Assembly (NCBI GenBank): GCA_021734255.1
Contig: JAIPJM010000029.1
Span: 1-33,300 of the forward strand
Direction of reading: 5' to 3'
Origin: Fidelibacterota bacterium
Lineage (GTDB): Bacteria; Fidelibacterota; UBA8477; JABMPR01
DNA length: 33,300 bases
Shown: positions 23,011 to 31,940 of the stretch, piece by piece
Numbering within the stretch: the first letter of the stretch is position 1
How the letters are laid out: each line of letters opens with the position of its first letter
The notes under the pieces: model-generated
Seen by the model: the letters and a program-made list of their open reading frames with translations, nothing else
Databases searched by the model: none
Told to the model about the DNA's origin: nothing
Program-made: the position numbers and the translations under genes

Positions 23011-25238
23011 CCAATATTCTAGTTGGACTTAATCCCCAGCAAAAAGCTGCTGTTGAAGCTCTGGAAGGTCCCGTTCTTATCTTTGCCGGCGCCGGCAGTG
23101 GCAAGACACGTGTGCTCACACACCGGATAGCAAATCTGATCCATAGCGGTGTTGCTCAGCCGCATGAGATCCTCTCCGTTACGTTTACAAATAAAGCAGC
23201 CGGTGAGATGCGCGAGCGAGTAACAAGTCTGCTGGGTAAGGGCTTGGATCACGTGAATATGGGTACCTTTCACTCCATTTGTGCTCGCATCCTCCGCAGG
23301 GATGCGCTCCATATCGGCTATGAACAGAATTTTAGTATCTATGATGATGATGATGGATTACGGGTGGTGAAAAACCTGATGAAGGAAATGCAAATCTCCA
23401 CCGACTTCATTAAACCAAGATCAATCTACTATCGGATCAAACAGTATAAATCTCAGATGATCTTCCCCGATGAAGCAATAGACTTTGCCCTCTCTGAATT
23501 GGACGACAAAGTGGTAGAGGTATACACACGATACCAGGCCGAGCTGAAAAAGAATAGTGCCATGGATTTTGATGATCTTCTGCTGAAACCCCTTGAGTTG
23601 TTCGAGAAACATCCTCAGATCCTGAGTAAATACCAGAATCAATTCAGACACATTATGGTCGATGAATATCAGGATACGAATAAAGCACAGTTTCTCTTTG
23701 TCGAGGCCCTCAGTCGCGAGCATAAGAACCTGTGTGTTGTCGGTGATGATGATCAGTCCATTTATACCTGGCGCGGAGCCGATATCGGGAATATTCTGGA
23801 TTTCAAGGAGCATTTTCCTAATGCCAGGATATTCAAGCTGGAACAGAATTACCGCTCAACAAAAACAATTCTGGATGCAGCCTCAGCTGTGGTATCCAAA
23901 AATGAGAACCGGGCTCCTAAGGATCTATTCACCGAGAGTGAGCCAGGGGAAATCATCAAGGTCCTTGATGGTAAAAATGAGATGGAAGAGGGGAGACTCA
24001 TCGTTGATGAGATCGAATCGATCTGTCGCGGAAATGGGCACTCCTTCGAGGATATTGCCCTGCTGTATCGAACCAATGCCCAGTCAAGACCCCTGGAAGA
24101 TGTTTTACGTCGCAATGGAATTCCCTATCAGATCATCGGTGGCACCAAATTTTACGATCGAATGGAAGTGAAGGATATTTTAGGATATCTCCGACTTATC
24201 GTGAATCCGCTGGACAATATTAGTTTCATGCGGATCATCAATAAACCCACCAGAGGGATCGGTAAGGCCAGTCAGGAGGCGATCGCATCGTTCGCCACTG
24301 ACCAGGGAATCTCCATGTTCTCCGCTGCAACACGTGCCCAGGAGATCGGATTACCAACCCGGGCCTTCAACAAAGTGATCGAATTTGTAAAGTTGTTAGG
24401 GAAATATGCTTCTCTGCTGGACGAATTCGACCTGGATGAGTGGGTGCGGGCCTTTGTTGACGAACTCGGTTTTGTCAAACTTTACAAAGACGACGCGACA
24501 GCAGAAAGTGAAGCGCGTCTGGAGAACATTTATGAACTTTTAGCAGCGATCTCTGAATATACCCAGCATACGGAGGAACCCACCCTCAGTGGCTATATGG
24601 AAGAAGTGGCACTGCTGACTGATATTGACAACTACAATAAAGACCAGAAGCAGGTGACGCTCATGACGCTACATAGCGCCAAAGGTCTGGAATTCCCGGT
24701 GGTGTTTCTAACGGGTATGGAGGACGGTCTCTTCCCGCTGCAGCGTTCAGTTGAGGAACCCGGTCAGTTGGAGGAAGAGCGTAGATTATTTTATGTAGGC
24801 TTGACTCGGGCTATGAATCGTGCATATTTAAGTGGTGCTCAAACGAGGCAGCGGTATGGCGAGACCTTGTATAGCAGACCATCCCGTTTTCTAGATGAGA
24901 TACCGGAACAATTACTGGAATATGGAACAAGAACGATCAGCGATTTTACGCTAAAGGAATTTAGTAGAAAACCGAGAACCAAGGTGACCAAAAGCAAAAC
25001 AAACAAATCCGAATCCTCCAAACCAACGCGCGGTATGCAGCGCGCTATGGGCACATTGCCCTCACGTAAGGATGATGCCTTTGAAGCCGGTATGCAGGTT
25101 GGTCACAAGATCTTTGGCAAAGGGAAGATCTTACAGGTCGAAGGTTCAGGACCAGAGGCGAAGATCACCGTCATGTTTCAGGGGAATGTAAAGAAAAAAC
25201 TTATCGCCAAGTTTGCTAATCTGAACGTTCAGGATTAA
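23007..25238 (+). CDS. pcrA: ATP-dependent 3'-5' DNA helicase PcrA/UvrD
   Basis: A superfamily 1A helicase for repair and replication-conflict resolution, 743 residues, full length. Walker A is AGAGSGKT (27-34). Motif II is VDEYQDT with D219-E220. Motif III is VVGDDDQSIYTWRGA, motif IV is LEQNYRS, motif V is VTLMTLHSAKGLEF, and motif VI is FYVGLTRA. A Lys-rich linker leads to a C-terminal Tudor-like domain (VGHKIFGKGKILQVEG, then VMFQGNVKKKLIAKFANL) used by PcrA to contact RNA polymerase. It starts at a GTG overlapping the mltG stop. A 112-base gap with no gene follows. Confidence 0.97.
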   Translation: MTNILVGLNPQQKAAVEALEGPVLIFAGAGSGKTRVLTHRIANLIHSGVAQPHEILSVTFTNKAAGEMRERVTSLLGKGLDHVNMGTFHSICARILRRDALHIGYEQNFSIYDDDDGLRVVKNLMKEMQISTDFIKPRSIYYRIKQYKSQMIFPDEAIDFALSELDDKVVEVYTRYQAELKKNSAMDFDDLLLKPLELFEKHPQILSKYQNQFRHIMVDEYQDTNKAQFLFVEALSREHKNLCVVGDDDQSIYTWRGADIGNILDFKEHFPNARIFKLEQNYRSTKTILDAASAVVSKNENRAPKDLFTESEPGEIIKVLDGKNEMEEGRLIVDEIESICRGNGHSFEDIALLYRTNAQSRPLEDVLRRNGIPYQIIGGTKFYDRMEVKDILGYLRLIVNPLDNISFMRIINKPTRGIGKASQEAIASFATDQGISMFSAATRAQEIGLPTRAFNKVIEFVKLLGKYASLLDEFDLDEWVRAFVDELGFVKLYKDDATAESEARLENIYELLAAISEYTQHTEEPTLSGYMEEVALLTDIDNYNKDQKQVTLMTLHSAKGLEFPVVFLTGMEDGLFPLQRSVEEPGQLEEERRLFYVGLTRAMNRAYLSGAQTRQRYGETLYSRPSRFLDEIPEQLLEYGTRTISDFTLKEFSRKPRTKVTKSKTNKSESSKPTRGMQRAMGTLPSRKDDAFEAGMQVGHKIFGKGKILQVEGSGPEAKITVMFQGNVKKKLIAKFANLNVQD

Positions 25239-25306
25239 CTCCGCGGATCGGCCATCCCAGCGCCGATCGACACGTTCAATAATTAATTAAAGTAAATTCC
25301 GACTAC

Positions 25307-25354
25307 CCTAAGCCCAGTTCCTGGTGCGAATCCCGGACCCACTCGGCGCTTAGG
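25307..25354. other. Inverted repeat spanning the stop codon of the 121-aa membrane gene
   Basis: CCTAAGC (25307-25313) and GCTTAGG (25348-25354) can pair. Between them TCC/GGA and GG/CC frame a 7-base TGCGAAT loop. The stop codon TAA of the minus-strand gene lies in the right arm. No T-run follows on either strand, so it may protect or end the transcript by another route. Confidence 0.35.
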
Positions 25355-25715
25355 CTTTCGAGAAAAGCAGAAACTGCACGCCAAAATAGGTCATTGTGGC
25401 CAAGGGCAGTGCAAGATGCCCCAGGGCTTCCACACTCAGTAGACCAGATGCGGTAGATAACAGCAGGCCCGTAATAACGGCTGCAAGAAGGGCTTTTCGC
25501 TGGGTTTCCTTCCCGCGATCATCTCTGCGAAGCGGGAACCAGGGATTCGAAAGGTCGATAGCAAACCAACCACTCCGTAGGTAAAGGACGAAGCCACCAA
25601 ACAGGAGGGTAAACCAGAACAACGTCATCCAGGATACTGTTCCAAAGGCAATAATCACAAATACCATGCTGAGTATTGCCCTGGAAATGTAATAGGGCAT
25701 AAATTCTTTTTTCAA
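25350..25715 (-). CDS. Small multi-pass membrane protein paired with HTH regulator
   Basis: A 121-residue protein with about four membrane segments: AILSMVFVIIAFGTVSW, LFWFTLLFGGFVLYL, ALLAAVITGLLLSTASGLL and ALPLATMTYFGVQFLLF. A conserved-looking loop follows the second (NPWFPLRRDDRGKETQRKALL). It starts at a TTG (25715), 2 bases after the regulator's stop, with AGGAGGAG in the regulator's last codons. The pair is one translation unit. It belongs to the diverse DUF2178-like membrane partners of small Cro/CI regulators. I cannot assign a role. Confidence 0.82.
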   Translation of the reverse strand: MKKEFMPYYISRAILSMVFVIIAFGTVSWMTLFWFTLLFGGFVLYLRSGWFAIDLSNPWFPLRRDDRGKETQRKALLAAVITGLLLSTASGLLSVEALGHLALPLATMTYFGVQFLLFSKA

Positions 25716-25717
25716 AA

Positions 25718-25933
25718 TTACACTCCTCCTCTCAACTGAAAGATGATCTCAATGGGCTGATTCAGAGCCTGACTGATCTTGAGAGCAGTCTCAATTGTAG
25801 GTAAATATTTACCATTCTCGATGGCAATGATGGATACGCGGGCGATGCCAACTTGCTGTGCCAGTTGGTCCTGGGTCAAGCCACGATCTTTTCTGAGATC
25901 CCTGACCTGATTCTGTACTTTAGCGTGTGTCAT
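25718..25933 (-). CDS. Cro/CI-type (XRE) transcriptional regulator, 71 aa
   Basis: A 71-residue helix-turn-helix protein: DRGLTQDQLAQQVGIARVSI, then IENGKYLPTIETALKISQAL and a C-terminal PIEIIFQLRGG. The recognition segment ARVSI differs from SRQTI in the 73-residue paralogue at 14048, so it should read another operator. The ATG at 25933 has no ribosome site and sits 6 bases after the -10 element, so the mRNA is predicted to start at the ATG itself. Two 18-bp operators overlap the promoter. Expected behaviour is tight self-repression together with its membrane partner. Confidence 0.93.
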   Translation of the reverse strand: MTHAKVQNQVRDLRKDRGLTQDQLAQQVGIARVSIIAIENGKYLPTIETALKISQALNQPIEIIFQLRGGV

Positions 25934-25934
25934 A

Positions 25935-25979
25935 TGTTAAGTATACTTAACAATAGGTGAATGTCAAGTATAATTAACA
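25935..25979 (-). promoter_or_regulatory. Promoter with two 18-bp operators of the 71-aa regulator
   Basis: Operator 1 is TGTTAAGTATACTTAACA (25935-25952), a perfect 18-bp palindrome. Operator 2 is TGTCAAGTATAATTAACA (25962-25979), identical at 16 of 18 positions and 27 bases away centre to centre. On the minus strand the -35 TTGACA (25967-25962) lies in operator 2 and the -10 TATACT (25945-25940) in operator 1, with a 16-base spacer. Both promoter elements are therefore covered by the sites. Confidence 0.8.
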
Positions 25980-25991
25980 TTAATGTGCACC

Positions 25992-28076
25992 CTAAGAAAA
26001 TGGAAGACGCGTGATTCTCTCGCCGGTCAACGCGCAGATCGCATTCAAAAGCGCCGGTGGAGTAGGCGGTACAGGCGGTTCACCAGCGCCTGTCGGTTTC
26101 TCCATACTTTTGACGATGTGCGTCTCTATTACTGGCGTCTCCGAGAATTTCAGAAGCGGGTAGTTATGAAAATTGGACTGTTTTACCGCCCCCTTTTCAA
26201 TCGTGATCTCACCATAGAGAGCTGCTGTAAGTGCCATTATCACACCACCTTCAACCTGTGAACGAACCCCATCAGGATTGATAACTGTCCCCACATCGAT
26301 TGCCGCAGTGATCTTCTCCACGCGAATCTTACCGCTTTTCTCCTGTGATACTTCTGCGACAATAGCCACATAGCTTTGGAATGATTTGTGAACGGCTACT
26401 CCAGCCGCATGACCATCTGGTAATTTCTTACCCCAGTTTGCTTTTTCTGCTGCCAGGTTCAGAACTCCGAGCCGCCGGGGATGATCCTTTAGTAACCTTC
26501 TTCTCAATTCAACCGGATCTTGATCGCTTTTTATGGCGATCTCATCCAGAAGACATTCGTTTACGAAAGCTGTCTGCGTATTGGCAACGGAGCGCCAGGC
26601 GCCGATGGGTACCGGTAAATCGCTCATGGAGTAGGATATTTTCTGATTAGGGATCGCATAGGCGTGTTCGGTGGCACCACCTGTGATCATTCCGTGCCAA
26701 CCCGCAGCAGGCCCGGAAATTTGGTGCTGCCAGAATGTGACCGCCCCATTTTGGTCGACACCAGCCGAGGCTCGGTGAACACTGGCCGGACGGTAAAATC
26801 CATTTTTTATATCCTCATCTCGGGTTCTGATCACCTTCACCGGGGAATCACTGTGCTGAGCTACTTCTACGGCATCTGCGACATAATCTGCTTGTAGACG
26901 ACGACCAAAGCCGCCCCCCATGCGCAGGGTATGGATAATGATCTCGTGGTCATTCAATCCAGTGATCCGCTTAGCCGCATTAAATCCATTCCCAGGGTTC
27001 TGGGATGGCGCCCAAATTTCACAGATGCCATCGTGAAAATGTGCCGTACAGTTATTCGGTTCCTGAGGTGCGTGATCGAGATAGGGGACTTCGAACGTTA
27101 GATCCACCGTTTTTGTAGCCGATCGCCTTGCCTGCTCCACATCTCCATCATCACGAATAATTGCATCCGTGCGATCAAGAGCCTGGTTCAGATCAGCCGA
27201 AATCTGACTGCTGTTCAGTGAGGCATGCGGTCCAGGGCTCCATGTAAGCTCCAGTTTTTTCCGACCTTCCAGTGCGGCGTATGAATTTTTGGCAATGACA
27301 GCGACACCGGAGGAAACTTTTACCACTTTCAGGACGCCGGGAACAGTCAAGGCAGCTGAATCGTCCATGCCCTCAAGTTCACTTCCATATCTTGGTATCC
27401 GCGAGATCACAGCAGTCAGCATTCCCGGAAGATGAAAATCATATCCATACTTTAGGCTGCCATCGACCTTGGATCGACCATCCAGACTCTTGTATGCTTT
27501 ACCAATGATCTTGAATTTACGGGGATCTTTAAGCGTGACTTCGGTGGGAACCGGTAGTTTGGCAGCTTGGCCAACCAACTTGCCATACGCGGATTTTCGC
27601 TTTGAATCTTTATGATAGACCACGCCTTCACTGGCATAACATTTCTCCACAGGCACCTGCCAGGACGCTGCTGCAGCCTGGATCAACATGGTTTTTGCTG
27701 TTGCTCCGGCTTTGCGAAGAATGTCGTATTGCGTTCTGATACTGGCGCTACCACCGGTGGATTGTGAGCCGAAGACCTCATTCAAGTCACCCTGTATGAC
27801 TTTGACCTTCGTCCAGTCTGCCTCCAATTCTTCAGCAAGGATCATGGGCAGGGAGGTATAGATCTTCTGACCCATCTCACTTCTTGGCATGACGATCCGC
27901 ACGGTATCGTCCGAACCGATCTCCAAATAGGCGTTTGGAGAAAATGTAGCATTGCTGGCCTTTGCCACTCGATTCCCATCACATGACCAACTCAGTCCCA
28001 GAACGAGTGCTGCAGTTGACCCCGTGCTCAATTTGATAAAATCTCTTCTATTCAAGGTATTGGATTGTGATGTCAT
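25992..28076 (-). CDS. Molybdopterin-binding large subunit of a xanthine dehydrogenase/isoquinoline oxidoreductase-type enzyme
   Basis: A 694-residue molybdenum hydroxylase large subunit, likely periplasmic. A twin-arginine signal is at the start ([10 protein letters not shown], then [12 protein letters not shown]), as in IorB-type proteins. Cofactor and substrate regions typical of the family follow: [59 protein letters not shown] and the C-terminal [18 protein letters not shown] with the family's catalytic-region Glu. The ATG overlaps the small-subunit stop (ATGA). No FAD subunit, membrane-bound cytochrome or cofactor-maturation gene is nearby, as in the two-subunit IorAB group. The substrate, an N-heterocycle or aldehyde, cannot be told. 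Confidence 0.93.
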   Translation of the reverse strand: MTSQSNTLNRRDFIKLSTGSTAALVLGLSWSCDGNRVAKASNATFSPNAYLEIGSDDTVRIVMPRSEMGQKIYTSLPMILAEELEADWTKVKVIQGDLNEVFGSQSTGGSASIRTQYDILRKAGATAKTMLIQAAAASWQVPVEKCYASEGVVYHKDSKRKSAYGKLVGQAAKLPVPTEVTLKDPRKFKIIGKAYKSLDGRSKVDGSLKYGYDFHLPGMLTAVISRIPRYGSELEGMDDSAALTVPGVLKVVKVSSGVAVIAKNSYAALEGRKKLELTWSPGPHASLNSSQISADLNQALDRTDAIIRDDGDVEQARRSATKTVDLTFEVPYLDHAPQEPNNCTAHFHDGICEIWAPSQNPGNGFNAAKRITGLNDHEIIIHTLRMGGGFGRRLQADYVADAVEVAQHSDSPVKVIRTRDEDIKNGFYRPASVHRASAGVDQNGAVTFWQHQISGPAAGWHGMITGGATEHAYAIPNQKISYSMSDLPVPIGAWRSVANTQTAFVNECLLDEIAIKSDQDPVELRRRLLKDHPRRLGVLNLAAEKANWGKKLPDGHAAGVAVHKSFQSYVAIVAEVSQEKSGKIRVEKITAAIDVGTVINPDGVRSQVEGGVIMALTAALYGEITIEKGAVKQSNFHNYPLLKFSETPVIETHIVKSMEKPTGAGEPPVPPTPPALLNAICALTGERITRLPFS

Positions 28077-28537
28077 GATCGCACCTCCTCAGCAGCTTTA
28101 TGAATCGCTTTTTTAATGCGCTGGTAGGTACCACAGCGACATAGGACGCCATCCATGGCTCGATCGATCTCAGCATCACTGGGGTCAGGGTTTTTCTCAA
28201 GCAGGGCAACGGCATTCAATATCTGACCGGATTGACAGTAACCACATTGAGGCACCTCTTCCTCGACCCAGGCGTTTTGAACAGCATGCAGGCCGTCCAC
28301 TCCCAATCCCTCGATGGTCACAACCTCTTTGTCAATAACCGACTTAACCGGGAGGCGGCAGGAGCGACGTGCATTACCGTCGATCAAAACGGTACAGCTT
28401 CCGCAGATACCCATCCCGCAGCTATATTTGGTGCCAGTCAGACCCAATTCGTCGCGTAGCACCCACAGAAGCGGTGTCTCAGGATCCGTCTCAAGCGTTA
28501 CCCGTTTGTGATTTAAGGTGAATGTTACTTTTTCCAT
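28073..28537 (-). CDS. [2Fe-2S] small subunit of the isoquinoline oxidoreductase-type enzyme
   Basis: A 154-residue electron-transfer subunit. The plant-type [2Fe-2S] site is CGMGICGSC. The second cluster site is CGYCQSGQ plus CRCGTYQRI, both complete. I start at the ATG at 28537 with GGGG 6 bases upstream. A TTG at 28558 would add seven residues. There is no export signal. IorA-type subunits are carried out with the twin-arginine large subunit, which follows by a 4-base overlap. The operon diverges from fur. Confidence 0.93.
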   Translation of the reverse strand: MEKVTFTLNHKRVTLETDPETPLLWVLRDELGLTGTKYSCGMGICGSCTVLIDGNARRSCRLPVKSVIDKEVVTIEGLGVDGLHAVQNAWVEEEVPQCGYCQSGQILNAVALLEKNPDPSDAEIDRAMDGVLCRCGTYQRIKKAIHKAAEEVRS

Positions 28538-28658
28538 AATTAACCCCACTGTCATCAATTTTTATGTATCTAAAATCTATAACAGGTGTTTTCGCAATGA
28601 AACAATTTATCACCTACTTGACTAAATAATTCTAAATGAGACTGAATTGCACTTGCAG

Positions 28659-28681
28659 TCATTAAGACTCACGTTTAATTT
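28659..28681 (+). promoter_or_regulatory. Possible fur-feo promoter in the divergent intergenic region
   Basis: TTGCAG (28653-28658) with a 17-base spacer and TAATTT (28676-28681) is the best plus-strand match before fur. A minus-strand TTGTTT-18-TATAGA pair could serve the divergent oxidoreductase genes. No clear Fur-box palindrome was found. Confidence 0.25.
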
Positions 28682-28740
28682 AACTGAGATCAGCCGGGGG
28701 ATGGCTGTGAGAGATGTTATTGAATCAGGGAGTACATATC

Positions 28741-29181
28741 ATGCAAGCAGCTAACAACAGAACCCTCAAAAATACACTTCGGGAACATGAATTAAAGGCA
28801 ACGACTCAACGGGTTGCCCTGCTCAAACTGCTGGAGAGTACCCAGGAGCATTTTGATGCAGAAGAGATCTATCTACAGCTCAGAGCCGGGCAGAAAAATG
28901 TGAGTCGAGCTACGGTCTACCGCAGTCTGGAAGCATTGGTTGAACAATGCCTGGTCAGTAAACTGGATTTTGGTGATGGACGGATGCGCTATGAATTGAG
29001 TCGGGGTGAGGATGATCACCATGATCATCTGATCTGTGAGATCTGTGGTAAAGTGATCGAATTTTTTAACCTGGAGATCGAGGCGCAGCAGATCGCGATC
29101 TGCCAGGAAAATGGTTTCACACCGTCGACCCATACCATGCTCATATTTGGCACGTGTGCTGAGTGCAGGAAGCTGGGATAG
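28741..29181 (+). CDS. Fur-family metal-responsive regulator
   Basis: A 146-residue Fur-family protein. An N-terminal winged helix (LKATTQRVALLKLLESTQEHFDAEEIYLQL, then VSRATVYRSLEALVEQCLV) precedes the dimer/metal domain. That domain has the HHDHLICEIC sensor segment and two CxxC pairs (CEIC and CAEC) for structural zinc. I use the ATG at 28741 with GGGAG upstream rather than the ATG at 28714. It lies 11 bases before feoA, so it is the first gene of a ferrous-iron operon and probably regulates it. Fur is the likeliest subtype by context; PerR or Zur cannot be ruled out by sequence alone. Confidence 0.92.
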   Translation: MQAANNRTLKNTLREHELKATTQRVALLKLLESTQEHFDAEEIYLQLRAGQKNVSRATVYRSLEALVEQCLVSKLDFGDGRMRYELSRGEDDHHDHLICEICGKVIEFFNLEIEAQQIAICQENGFTPSTHTMLIFGTCAECRKLG

Positions 29182-29192
29182 GGGCTATATAA

Positions 29193-29486
29193 GTGTTCAA
29201 TCGACGTCAGAAGAAGCGGCCAGGGCACCAATTAACTGAAGAGAATCGGACGGGTCTGAGATTGAGTGACCTTAGACCAGGCGAGACAGGCCGTATCGTA
29301 GAAGTGGGTGGGAGTGACCAGTTCAGGCTCCGACTCATCGAGATGGGTCTCACACGCAATGCAGAGATAGCAGTAGACAAATATGCGCCCCTTCTGGATC
29401 CCATGGAACTGATCGTTATGGGGTATCATTTATCCATTCGAGCCCAGGATGCCGAAAAGATCGTGGTGAAACGAATTGACAGATAA
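29193..29486 (+). CDS. feoA: Ferrous iron transport protein A
   Basis: A small SH3-like protein (97 residues) that supports FeoB. The core reads LSDLRPGETGRIVEVGGSDQF, then RLRLIEMGLTRNAEIAVDKYAPLLDPMELIVMGYHLSIRAQDAEKI, a standard FeoA domain. The N-terminus is basic and extended (MFNRRQKKRPGHQLTEENRTG). It starts at a GTG 8 bases after GGGG. Its end overlaps the feoB start by 11 bases. Confidence 0.93.
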   Translation: MFNRRQKKRPGHQLTEENRTGLRLSDLRPGETGRIVEVGGSDQFRLRLIEMGLTRNAEIAVDKYAPLLDPMELIVMGYHLSIRAQDAEKIVVKRIDR

Positions 29487-31758
29487 TACCTTTAATATTG
29501 CTATTGCCGGTAATCCCAACTGTGGGAAGACCACCATCTTTAACCAACTTACCGGTGCACATCAGCGTGTGGGGAACTGGCCGGGAGTTACAGTGGAACG
29601 CAAATCGGGACACTACTCCTTTGCCGATGTACGCTTCGATACCATTGATTTGCCAGGTAGCTATTCCTTATCTGCATTTTCTGCTGAAGAAAAAATTGTA
29701 CGTCAATATCTCATGGATGATGCCCCTGATGTTGTCGTGAATGTAATTGACGCATCTAATCTGGAGCGAAATCTCTTCCTGACGACACAGCTTATCGAGT
29801 TGGGTCGTCCCATGGTCATTGCATTGAATATGATGGATATGGCCGATGAGAAGGGGCTGAGCATTGATATGGATACCTTCGCGACCCTGCTAGGAGCACC
29901 AGTCGTACCCGTTGTTGGAAGAACGGGCCAGGGCATTGACCTGCTGAAGGAAAAGATACTGCGCGTGGCGACTGATATCTCAGGCAAATCCCGACAGCTG
30001 AACATCCCCTACGCCAGGGATATAGAGTCCGAACTTGACAAGATCTGTGAGCTGTTTGACACCACAGAGGGGGACCCCCATTTTACGCGCTGGAAAGCCA
30101 TTAAACTGCTTGAGTCTGATCGTGAGACCCGCAATGAGGTGCGGCAGATGAAGGCCGGGAATGAGATCCTCTCGATCGCTGAGCAGGGTGTGGCACGTAT
30201 TGAGTCGATCTACAATGATACGGGCCGAGCCGTCATCTCCCATGCCCGCTATGGATTTATTCAGGGGGCAATCCGAGAGTGCGTGACTGAGGATCTCTCT
30301 GTTGCTTCAGATTATAGTCGGCAGATCGATCGCATCTTGACCAATCGCTGGCTCGGGCTGCCCATCTTTGCACTATTTATGTGGATCATGTTCAAACTGA
30401 CCTATGACCTCGGTTCTCTGCCAATGGACTGGATAGATGCTGGTGTGGTCGCATTGATGCAATTTCTCTCTGGAATACTCCCGGATAGCATGTTCAGCAG
30501 CCTACTTGTAGAAGGAATGATAGGCGGTGTGGGTGCTATTGCTGTATTCCTGCCGAATATCTTTATTCTGTTCTTCATCATCGCAGCCCTGGAAGATTCC
30601 GGATATATGGCCCGCGTGGCCTTTATCATGGATCGGATCATGCACAATATCGGTTTGCATGGTAAAGCGTTCATTCCCATGATCATGGGGTTTGGCTGCA
30701 ATGTGCCCGCGATCATGGGTACCAGGATCCTTGAATCCAGACGCGATCGGATCCTGACGATCCTGATCAATCCCTTCATGAGTTGCTCAGCGCGTTTGCC
30801 AGTGTACATCCTGGTGGCGGGAGCGTTTTTCCCTGAGCATGCAGCAACCGTGATCTTCTCCATGTATATACTGGGAGTGTTGGTGGCTATCGCCAGTGGA
30901 AAATTATTCAGCAAGACCATTCTGAGAGGCATGTCGAAACCATTTGTCCTGGAGCTGCCTCCATATCAACGCCCCACACTTAAATCCCTGGTTCTCCATA
31001 CCTGGGAAAGGGGGTACGTCTTTATTGAAAAAATGGGGACCGTGATCCTGGTCGGATCTATTCTGGTCTGGGTACTCGGTTATTTTCCCCAGGAAGTAGA
31101 GTTAGAGAGAGACTACTCAAACGATAAACAGACCATACAACAGGTCTATTCTCAGAAGATTGACGCCTTGGATCTGAAATTTCAAGAATCGCTAGAGAAT
31201 AGCGAGCAGGAATACCATAGCGAGATGATCCCCTATACTGAAAGCAAGAGCTACCAGGATCTGGAGCAGCAATATTCAGCCCTGAAACAGAGCATTCTAA
31301 GCGAGCAGAAGGAAGCACTTTACCAGGTTCGTATGGAAGAAATTAGTGAAATTACAGAACAGAAGTGGATCGGCCGTATCGGTAAGTTCATTGAGCCCCT
31401 GGTTGCGCCTCTGGGCTTCTCCTGGCGCGAATCTGTTGCCCTGATCACCGGTTTTGTGGCCAAGGAGATCGTCGTCTCAACTTATGGTGTCCTGTTTGGC
31501 GTTGGTGAGGATGTGAATGAAGAGAATCAGGGGGTGATCAGCAGTTTGCGTTCATCGGGCATGACGCCTCTAGTTGCTCTGGGCTTTCTTGTTTTTACAC
31601 TCCTGTACACACCGTGTCTGGCTACAGTGGCGGCGATCAAAAGAGAGACGGGTACCTGGTCATATACTCTGTTTTCGGTCGTGTATTCAGTTTCCTTAGC
31701 CTATACACTGGCCTTGGGAATTAACTATTTTGGAGGAATGTTCGGATGGTTCAGTTGA
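29476..31758 (+). CDS. feoB: Ferrous iron transporter FeoB
   Basis: The inner-membrane Fe(II) transporter with an N-terminal GTPase, 760 residues. G1 is GNPNCGKT (12-19), G3 is DLPG (58-61) and G4 is NMMD (118-121). Two Gate motifs follow, with GFGCNVPAIMGTR in the first core and TGFVAKEIVVST in the second, and FMSCSARLPVYILVAGAFF typical of FeoB. Between them, residues about 540-630 form a charged, coiled-coil-like insert (ELERDYSNDKQTIQQVY, then QDLEQQYSALKQSILSEQKEA) longer than in enteric FeoB. The start is a TTG inside the feoA end, so translation is coupled. A FeoB-associated peptide overlaps the stop. Confidence 0.96.
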   Translation: MTDNTFNIAIAGNPNCGKTTIFNQLTGAHQRVGNWPGVTVERKSGHYSFADVRFDTIDLPGSYSLSAFSAEEKIVRQYLMDDAPDVVVNVIDASNLERNLFLTTQLIELGRPMVIALNMMDMADEKGLSIDMDTFATLLGAPVVPVVGRTGQGIDLLKEKILRVATDISGKSRQLNIPYARDIESELDKICELFDTTEGDPHFTRWKAIKLLESDRETRNEVRQMKAGNEILSIAEQGVARIESIYNDTGRAVISHARYGFIQGAIRECVTEDLSVASDYSRQIDRILTNRWLGLPIFALFMWIMFKLTYDLGSLPMDWIDAGVVALMQFLSGILPDSMFSSLLVEGMIGGVGAIAVFLPNIFILFFIIAALEDSGYMARVAFIMDRIMHNIGLHGKAFIPMIMGFGCNVPAIMGTRILESRRDRILTILINPFMSCSARLPVYILVAGAFFPEHAATVIFSMYILGVLVAIASGKLFSKTILRGMSKPFVLELPPYQRPTLKSLVLHTWERGYVFIEKMGTVILVGSILVWVLGYFPQEVELERDYSNDKQTIQQVYSQKIDALDLKFQESLENSEQEYHSEMIPYTESKSYQDLEQQYSALKQSILSEQKEALYQVRMEEISEITEQKWIGRIGKFIEPLVAPLGFSWRESVALITGFVAKEIVVSTYGVLFGVGEDVNEENQGVISSLRSSGMTPLVALGFLVFTLLYTPCLATVAAIKRETGTWSYTLFSVVYSVSLAYTLALGINYFGGMFGWFS

Positions 31759-31916
31759 TCGATATTCTTTTAGTGACCGGTATTGTGGGCTTTGCAGTTT
31801 ATGCCCTCATAAAATATTTATTCGGGCTGGGTCAGGTGGATGATCATAAACCGATCACATGCGCTGGCTGTTCAAGCTGCGCCCCAGACCCCACCGACCT
31901 GAGCCGGCCTATTTAA
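31746..31916 (+). CDS. FeoB-associated Cys-rich membrane protein (56 aa)
   Basis: A 56-residue protein overlapping the feoB end by 13 bases, with GGAGGA 8 bases before its ATG. One membrane segment (IDILLVTGIVGFAVYALIKYLF) is followed by a short tail bearing CAGCSSC, the CxxCxxC pattern of FeoB-associated Cys-rich proteins (PF12669 type). The tail is probably cytoplasmic and could handle iron for FeoB, in place of an FeoC. That function is a family-level guess. It ends the fur-feo operon. Confidence 0.85.
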   Translation: MVQLIDILLVTGIVGFAVYALIKYLFGLGQVDDHKPITCAGCSSCAPDPTDLSRPI

Positions 31917-31940
31917 TTAAAATAGCTATGCAGACTGCGG

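Noticed and set aside
25307-25354. tRNA gene
   Set aside because: There is a T-arm-like hairpin, but no anticodon arm or D-arm, and the spacing does not fit a cloverleaf.
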